DNA of 6,599 nt from an uncultured Bacteroidales bacterium (lineage in GTDB: Bacteria; Bacteroidota; Bacteroidia; Bacteroidales; UBA932), in the NCBI GenBank assembly GCA_934725285.1, contig CAKVBK010000092.1, forward strand, positions 1 to 6,599, given 5' to 3'. A program made the position numbers and the translations under genes. Below the pieces are notes generated by a model. It was given only the letters and a program-made list of their open reading frames with translations, had not been told where the DNA came from and did not search any database. Positions 1 through 4,532 of this stretch are shown here, piece by piece (within the stretch, counting starts at the first letter, position 1; each line of letters starts with the position of its first letter).

Positions 1-947
1 GTGATGGCCGGCCTCTCGCCCATTCCCCAGCCTTGGTCCGGGAATCCGAACGGAGGGGTCGGGCCGCTGACGGCATCTACATCCGGACGGTTGTTGTTGG
101 CATAGATCTTCTCCGGAGGGGTTCTGCCTTCGGACATCGTTTCGTTGTAGAAAGCCCAGAACTGATGCCATGTCACCTCGACTTCGCCCATGAAGAACGG
201 AGAGATCCGGACCTTTTTCTGAGGTCCCTCGTCCGCCAAGCGGAACGGCTCGCCTTCCGGACTGCCGATCGTAAACTCTCCTCCCGGAACAGCGACCATC
301 CTGATTGCCGCTGTCGTGCCTGGAACAGTCTCTGTGAAGTTTGCGAAAGAAGTCACCACTGCGGCACTGTCATATCTCTCACCGCTTCCAGTGTCCATCA
401 CCTTGCCCTCCAGCCTCTTATGCTCGTAGCCGGGCATGTCATGGCCTGTGTTCAAGTGACAACTTATGCACTGGAGTCCCAGTTTCTTGGAGTTCTCATC
501 ATAGTAAAGATGGGCGGTTATACCGTCATCTGAGATCCCAGCCGGATAAAGATTGACATGGCATTTCTCGCAGGATTCGTTATAGACGATTTTCGTCCCG
601 TGTTCGAGTGTTCTTTTTGAGTCCCAGTCGATCTCGTCCTTGTCCTTAGTCATCTTGGCCCACAAGTCCTTGGCTCCCATCCTGGCCTTGACCATATAGT
701 AGCGAAGGTAGCCGTTCTCCTTTGGAGGAAGATGGCAGGCGGCACAGTCGGTCACCACACCGCTCTCACTGTTGTAGTGCTCTGATTTCTTCCAGTCAGC
801 ATCCGCCTGCTCGTGGTAGTGGCAGCTCATACAATACTCGTTGGTTGAAGTGCGGGTCATCGCACCGCCCACCGCCAGCATAGCGCACACTCCAATCACC
901 AGCCCCCCAAGGCCAGCGAATATGATCACTTTCTTTCCGCCTCCCAT
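1..947 (-). CDS. NapC/NirT-type tetraheme cytochrome c fused to a SUMF1/FGE-like domain (partial, C-terminus outside window)
   Basis: The ATG at 947 opens a frame of 315 codons without a stop, running off the left edge. An in-frame TAA lies just upstream, so this is the only plausible start. Residues 7-29 form one hydrophobic N-terminal membrane anchor. Four CxxCH heme c motifs follow: CMSCH (39-43), CAACH (68-72), CEKCH (126-130) and CISCH (160-164). This number and spacing fit the NapC/NirT/NrfH family, membrane-anchored cytochromes that take electrons from quinol and pass them to periplasmic partners. From about residue 215 the protein changes to a SUMF1/EgtB/PvdO fold start: MVAVPGGEFTIGSPEGE, then FFMGEVEVTWHQFWAFYNET and, at the edge, GMGERPAI. 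SUMF1-fold proteins include formylglycine-generating enzymes but also many non-catalytic members such as GldJ and GldK. The catalytic cysteine region is not visible, so activity cannot be judged. The gene has its own promoter and is probably not part of the upstream lipoprotein operon. The cytochrome assignment is firm, the SUMF1 assignment good, and the physiological role unknown. Confidence 0.9.
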   Translation of the reverse strand, partial: MGGGKKVIIFAGLGGLVIGVCAMLAVGGAMTRTSTNEYCMSCHYHEQADADWKKSEHYNSESGVVTDCAACHLPPKENGYLRYYMVKARMGAKDLWAKMTKDKDEIDWDSKRTLEHGTKIVYNESCEKCHVNLYPAGISDDGITAHLYYDENSKKLGLQCISCHLNTGHDMPGYEHKRLEGKVMDTGSGERYDSAAVVTSFANFTETVPGTTAAIRMVAVPGGEFTIGSPEGEPFRLADEGPQKKVRISPFFMGEVEVTWHQFWAFYNETMSEGRTPPEKIYANNNRPDVDAVSGPTPPFGFPDQGWGMGERPAI

Positions 948-979
948 AGTCGTTCCGAAACTTGCTTAAACAAATCCCG

Positions 980-1010
980 TAAATTTACGCAAATCCTTTC
1001 AGACTGCAAA
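980..1010 (-). promoter_or_regulatory. Bacteroides-type promoter for the cytochrome-SUMF1 gene
   Basis: Read on the minus strand, TTTG (1010-1007) is followed by exactly 19 nt and then TAAATTTA (987-980). The Bacteroidota housekeeping consensus is TTTG, about 19 nt, TAnnTTTG, so only the last base of the -7 box differs. Transcription would begin near 973, leaving a leader of about 25-30 nt before the ATG at 947. The -7 box lies inside a perfect 12-bp palindrome, CGTAAATTTACG (978-989), which could be a regulator site or chance. No ribosome binding site is evident, as is usual in this phylum. Confidence 0.6.
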
Positions 1011-1081
1011 TTTTTCTTCGGCTACGTATTCTACGTTTTCTTCGCCTTGGGTGCCTTGGATTGAGCTATGGTATCATGGGG

Positions 1082-2119
1082 TCATTTCAGATATTCAGAT
1101 ATGTCGGAGTAGAATATTTCGTCTTCACTATCTTCGCTTGTAGCGTAAAGGATACCGTTGGAGAAGTCAACTGTGTAGGCGCCGAGCCTCATCGGGACGA
1201 TCAAACGGTGGATCAAGTGTCCATCCCAGTCCCAGATTTGGTACTCGGTTGAATCAGGTGCGATGTCTTGACCGGTACGGGCATAATTGCCACACCTCAC
1301 TGCGATTCTGTCCTCGGAAGCAACCGGGCTTGTGTAAGTCTCATAAAAAAGGCTTTCAGTATGAACCGACTGATCAGGAAAATCAGCGGAGACTTCCTTA
1401 ATCAGATCACCCGTGATGGAATAGTAGCGTATTTTTCGGAATCCGCAATAAAATGCGGCAAAAAGTTTCTTATCCGGATTAGCGACCACATGAGAGACGT
1501 AACGCACGATATTCGAATTGTTCTCATCCCAATCGGGCAGATCACAGATGCGGTTTTCCACTCCTTCCGTACCAATCACCTGAAATTGTTTTATACCTTC
1601 CGGCATCTGTCCCGGAATCATTGCATTGACATCAAGGTTCAGATATTTGTCTCCTATCTTGATTACCCCATTAAGGGGCGCTCCATCCGTAAATAGAGGT
1701 TCTTTAGACTCAACCTTGAGAGCGCTGTCAACGATCGACACCGATTTGTAGGCATCCTTATCCGCCAGACAGAAACCAGATTGTTTCCCAACCATACTTC
1801 TCGAATCAGGACTTATGAACTCATCCGGCCCGCGGCCGATCATTCCGGCTGAAAAGCATTTACCGGTCAGAGGCAGATCGTAGATTTGAAACAATCTCTC
1901 CACTTGTGTCTGATAAAGGACAAGATGTTTTTTTGTCGTAAAAAGCCTCACGGGCATCAGTACCGGGAGGTTACTTCTTACACATTGCACAGTGATTGTG
2001 TCCGTAACCATCAACGCCTCTTCCGGTCCTACAGATGTAATACACCCCTCTTTTCTGTTATGACATCCGACCACAACACACACACTGGCAATCAACAAAA
2101 GAGTTTTCTTCATATTCAT
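1082..2119 (-). CDS. Six-bladed beta-propeller lipoprotein, copy 1 (BF3164-like)
   Basis: This is a 345-residue predicted lipoprotein. I start it at the ATG at 2119, which overlaps the stop of the preceding small gene as TGATG and matches the MNM(K/N)K start of copy 2. A TTG one codon further upstream is unlikely. A hydrophobic signal peptide ends at a lipobox-like VVVGC with Cys19 as the lipidation site. The rest resembles TolB-like/BF3164-type six-bladed propeller lipoproteins of Bacteroidales: a 'LVLYQTQVERLFQIYDL' strand, the signature GRGPDEF, and repeated blade-like segments up to a C-terminal 'WDWDGHLIHRLIVP'. Such proteins are envelope lipoproteins whose ligands are mostly unknown. 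About 60% of residues match copy 2 when aligned by eye. Cotranslation with the upstream small Cys-rich protein suggests that the two work as a pair. No convincing terminator is visible after the stop. Confidence 0.88.
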   Translation of the reverse strand: MNMKKTLLLIASVCVVVGCHNRKEGCITSVGPEEALMVTDTITVQCVRSNLPVLMPVRLFTTKKHLVLYQTQVERLFQIYDLPLTGKCFSAGMIGRGPDEFISPDSRSMVGKQSGFCLADKDAYKSVSIVDSALKVESKEPLFTDGAPLNGVIKIGDKYLNLDVNAMIPGQMPEGIKQFQVIGTEGVENRICDLPDWDENNSNIVRYVSHVVANPDKKLFAAFYCGFRKIRYYSITGDLIKEVSADFPDQSVHTESLFYETYTSPVASEDRIAVRCGNYARTGQDIAPDSTEYQIWDWDGHLIHRLIVPMRLGAYTVDFSNGILYATSEDSEDEIFYSDISEYLK

Positions 2120-2397
2120 CAATTAATTTCTGTTTCTCTTTTGGAGAACTTCGCAAGACAACCGCTGTTTCCCTCAGCACTCAATATGCCATACTGCTTA
2201 CAGTCATCACAGTCATAGACCGAAACCCATGGTTCCTTGGAAGAATCTTTTGTTATCGTCCTAAAGCATGTAACAGTCCTTAGCTCATAGTCCGCACCAA
2301 GAGCACTTGAATTAGCCAGTACATCCTTTTCCGAGAATAGGATGGCGGACAACAGCAAGACAACTCCCAACAGGGAGAATAATCCAATCTTTTTCAT
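2119..2397 (-). CDS. Small secreted Cys-rich protein, NVEALA-like, copy 1
   Basis: The product has 92 residues from ATG 2397. A short MKK start and a hydrophobic segment (about residues 6-21) give an export signal. This is followed by FSEKDVLANSSALGA, which resembles in position and composition the LANVEALA stretch of the NVEALA family of small Bacteroidales proteins of unknown function. The mature part carries four cysteines (44, 63, 66, 80), including a CDDCK motif. Copy 2 keeps all four with CSDCK, so they are probably functional as disulfides or metal ligands. Its stop overlaps the ATG of the propeller gene (TGATG), which implies translational coupling. Thirty-six nucleotides separate it from the upstream propeller gene. 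The coding assignment is strong because of paralogue conservation. The NVEALA assignment is moderate, because the literal motif is degenerate. Confidence 0.8.
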   Translation of the reverse strand: MKKIGLFSLLGVVLLLSAILFSEKDVLANSSALGADYELRTVTCFRTITKDSSKEPWVSVYDCDDCKQYGILSAEGNSGCLAKFSKRETEIN

Positions 2398-2433
2398 AAT
2401 GATTCTTGTGTTTTAACTTATATTCTCTTGTCA

Positions 2434-3468
2434 TCAAAGATATTCAGAGATGTCGCTGTAGAAGATCTCGTCCTCGAATTCACTGCTTGTGGCGTAAAGG
2501 GTGCCAGTGGAGAAGTCAACAGTGTAGATGCCGAACTTCATCGGAACGATCAAACGGTGGATCAAGTGTCCGTCCCAGTCCCAAACCTGAAACTCGGAAT
2601 AATCAGGAGCCTTGTCCCGAGACATCTGGCTATAATTATTACAGATAACAACAATTCTGTTTTTGGAGGCAAACGACCTGCCATAAGTCATGAAACGCTC
2701 TTCGCTTTGATGAATGGAATTGTCCGGGAAGTCCGCTGACACCTCCTTCAACAGGTCGCCATCAAGACTATAATAACGGATTTTACGGAAATTAAAGCCA
2801 TAGAACGCAGCGAACACGTTGTCATCGGGATTGGCGACTATGGAGGCAAAATACCTAATGATGTTATCATCATTGTCATTCCAGTTTGGCAACTCCGCGA
2901 TTCGTTTCTCGACTCCATCCGTTCCGATGACTTGGAATTGGCGCGGACCTTCAGGATTATATCCAGAAGTCATGGCATACACATCCACATTCACGTACTT
3001 ATCCTTGACTTTTATCACACCATTAAGAGTGGTTCCGTCTGTTGAGACAGGAATTTTAGAGGTGACCTTTACAGTGCTATCTAAAATTTCCACTGTCTTG
3101 AACGCATCCTGGTCCGCGACAAAAAATCCGCCATCGCATCCTACCATGCTTCCGGCATCCGGTTCGATGAACTCATCCGGTCCACGTCCGATCATTCCGG
3201 CTGAAAAGCATTTACCGGTCAGAGGCAGGTCGTATACCTGGAAACGTTTCTCAACCTGAGCCTGATACAAAACCAGATGATTCGCGGCGATGAACAGTCT
3301 GGCAGGTACCAGAATCGGCAATTCACTCTTGACCGATGTCATTCTTACTGTGTCAGTCAGTGCTAAAGCTTCCTCCACTCCCACCGATACCGCATCCTCT
3401 GACCGCGACCCACAACAGATCACGAGAAAAGAGCAGACAAAAATAATGATCGACTTGTTCATATTCAT
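2434..3468 (-). CDS. Six-bladed beta-propeller lipoprotein, copy 2 (BF3164-like)
   Basis: The product has 344 residues from ATG 3468, one nucleotide after the stop of the small gene upstream, and ends in tandem TGA codons. The signal peptide ends in LVICC, and Cys19 aligns with the lipidated cysteine of copy 1. The body aligns with copy 1 over nearly its full length, with a three-residue gap after the lipobox and a one-residue gap in the FAAFYGFNFRKIRYYS region. It shares the GRGPDEF signature, LNGVIK, KEVSADFPD and the WDWDGHLIHRLIVP end. The two copies therefore arose by tandem duplication and have since diverged, possibly to recognise different small partners. A six-bladed propeller fold is expected from the family. 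No enzymatic motif is evident, so a binding or scaffolding role in the envelope is more likely than catalysis. Confidence 0.88.
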   Translation of the reverse strand: MNMNKSIIIFVCSFLVICCGSRSEDAVSVGVEEALALTDTVRMTSVKSELPILVPARLFIAANHLVLYQAQVEKRFQVYDLPLTGKCFSAGMIGRGPDEFIEPDAGSMVGCDGGFFVADQDAFKTVEILDSTVKVTSKIPVSTDGTTLNGVIKVKDKYVNVDVYAMTSGYNPEGPRQFQVIGTDGVEKRIAELPNWNDNDDNIIRYFASIVANPDDNVFAAFYGFNFRKIRYYSLDGDLLKEVSADFPDNSIHQSEERFMTYGRSFASKNRIVVICNNYSQMSRDKAPDYSEFQVWDWDGHLIHRLIVPMKFGIYTVDFSTGTLYATSSEFEDEIFYSDISEYL

Positions 3469-3469
3469 A

Positions 3470-3756
3470 TTACTGAATTGTTTCCTCTATTGTTGGAATA
3501 CACTTGCTCTGCCCCCAAACATGAGTAAAGAAATAGCTCTTGCAATCAGAACATTTATTCGCCTTCGCCCATAGTGATCCACTTTGATCCGGATTTGGGG
3601 TCTGGTCAATTATAAATTCTTTAAAGCACGGAACCTTCTTCTCTGCATCCACCTCAGACAAAGCCAAAGAATTGGCCAGAACATCCTTCTCCGAAAACAG
3701 GACGGCGGACAACAGGATGACCACTCCCAACAGGGAAAATAAACCATTTTTTTCAT
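3470..3756 (-). CDS. Small secreted Cys-rich protein, NVEALA-like, copy 2, with a frameshifted start
   Basis: The frame from 3730 to 3470 matches copy 1 closely: FSLLGVV(I/L)LLSA(V/I)LFSEKDVLANS, four cysteines and CSDCK. The expected start is the ATG at 3756, which overlaps the stop of the redoxin gene as ATGA and shares the sequence AATCRTTATGAAAAA with copy 1. That ATG is followed by seven A residues (3753-3747 on the minus strand), one fewer than needed to read into the conserved frame. Read directly, it gives an unrelated peptide of about 48 residues. Restored, the protein would have 95 residues with cysteines at 44, 69, 72 and 86. The only in-frame start-like codons are CTG and TTG inside the signal peptide; starting at TTG 3730 gives 86 residues with a shortened signal. 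The downstream body is intact, so this may be a recent frameshift, a switchable homopolymer, transcriptional slippage or a sequencing error. Confidence 0.7.
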
Positions 3757-4289
3757 AACGATTTTAGTTTTTTAATGAATTGTTTATGTACTTTAGTGTT
3801 AACCAATGGATTCCCGACAAACACCGGATGTCTGTTCCGATCTATGAGGAAATGATTAAAACGTGGATCCGAGGGAATGTCAGGGTTAAGCCGTGAGAAA
3901 CTGTCTCCCGGATCAATAACCACAGGGAAAAGAAACTTGCCTCTCATGATTGAGGAAATAGTCCGAAGGTTATCTTCCTCAGAAGGAGAAAGTATCAGCA
4001 GCACATCAAAAGAATCCTTTTCCGCCAGCGCCCAAAGAGGATAATAATCAGCAAGATGTGCAATTTGGCAGTCAATGCAGTCCTCCGGAGGGAAATGTGC
4101 CACAAAAGTCGGTCTGGTGACGGAATAATCCACATCGTGGATTCTGCCATTCTCTATAATTGTCATCGACTCCGGTATCGTTATTTCCAACTTCTCGAAA
4201 TTGTGTATTTTTACAGAGGTGCTTATTAATGTACACCCAGTGGATAACACAAAAAGGATTGTCATGTATGCGATTAGACAGAACTTCAT
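3753..4289 (-). CDS. Thioredoxin-like (redoxin) lipoprotein with a CIDC motif
   Basis: The product has 178 residues from ATG 4289. A hydrophobic start ends in the lipobox LSTGC (Cys19), so it is probably an envelope lipoprotein. After a linker it shows a thioredoxin/peroxiredoxin-like core: a beta strand 'TFVAHFP', the CxxC-type motif CIDC (71-74), a helix, 'FDVLLILSPSEED', then 'FPVVIDPGDSF' and 'HFLIDRNRHPVFVGNP', which resembles the FLID-x-(D/N) end of TlpA/AhpC-TSA proteins. The usual cis-proline just before that strand is not obvious, so activity is uncertain. It is the first gene of the cluster and overlaps the next start by ATGA. Its neighbours encode exported proteins with four conserved cysteines, so a disulfide or electron-transfer role towards them is a reasonable inference. 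No substrate can be named from sequence alone. Confidence 0.78.
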   Translation of the reverse strand: MKFCLIAYMTILFVLSTGCTLISTSVKIHNFEKLEITIPESMTIIENGRIHDVDYSVTRPTFVAHFPPEDCIDCQIAHLADYYPLWALAEKDSFDVLLILSPSEEDNLRTISSIMRGKFLFPVVIDPGDSFSRLNPDIPSDPRFNHFLIDRNRHPVFVGNPLVNTKVHKQFIKKLKSL

Positions 4290-4329
4290 TCTTATTTTTG
4301 CGAAGTATAACTTTACGGTTCCAATATAA

Positions 4330-4484
4330 TAATATTAGGGAGCTATATACCAGTTGACTAACTTTGGGTATATCTTATTAGCAATCAGGCAATTGCTGGC
4401 AATGGATTAATTATTGCAAAACAAGTTAATAATTAACAACTTACAAGAGTTTGTAGTCAACACATATATAGTTCCCTAATATTA
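4330..4484. repeat. MITE-like element with terminal inverted repeats and putative target-site duplication
   Basis: The arms at 4330-4360 and 4454-4484 are inverted copies matching at 27 of 31 positions. Each begins TAATATTAGGGA, has one mismatch, continues CTATATA, and then shares GTTGACTA. TAATATTA is itself a palindrome and sits at both outer ends (4330-4337, 4477-4484), so it may be an 8-bp target duplication around a 139-bp core (4338-4476) ending in GGGA(G/A)CTATATA. The interior has no credible gene and is AT-rich. This fits a non-autonomous insertion element. A long-stem regulatory RNA upstream of the redoxin operon is the main alternative. The rest of the 4290-4532 gap holds no clear promoter; the minus-strand TATATTGG near 4320-4327 is a weak -7 candidate without a good upstream box. 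Confidence 0.55.
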
Positions 4485-4532
4485 ATGAGAAAAAGCAACT
4501 GTTATTCAACAAACAAAAATGTTTAACATTGA

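Noticed and set aside
33..533. Plus-strand open frame of 166 codons opposite the cytochrome gene
   Set aside because: The opposite strand encodes the heme and SUMF1-like protein with clear motifs; this frame shows no family features.
1014..1060. Repeated TTTTCTTCG, CTACGT and GCCTTGG words and a small ACGTA-TTC-TACGT hairpin after propeller copy 1
   Set aside because: The words are short direct repeats, and the hairpin has a 5-bp stem without a T-tract; neither supports a terminator or regulatory element.
2119..2122. TTG start one codon upstream for propeller copy 1
   Set aside because: The ATG at 2119 overlaps the upstream stop and aligns with the start of copy 2; a TTG immediately before it adds nothing.
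4518..4530. Palindrome AATGTT-T-AACATT followed by T residues on the minus strand after the RND stop, as a terminator
   Set aside because: The stem is short and entirely AT-rich apart from one GC pair per arm, so it is too weak to call a terminator.
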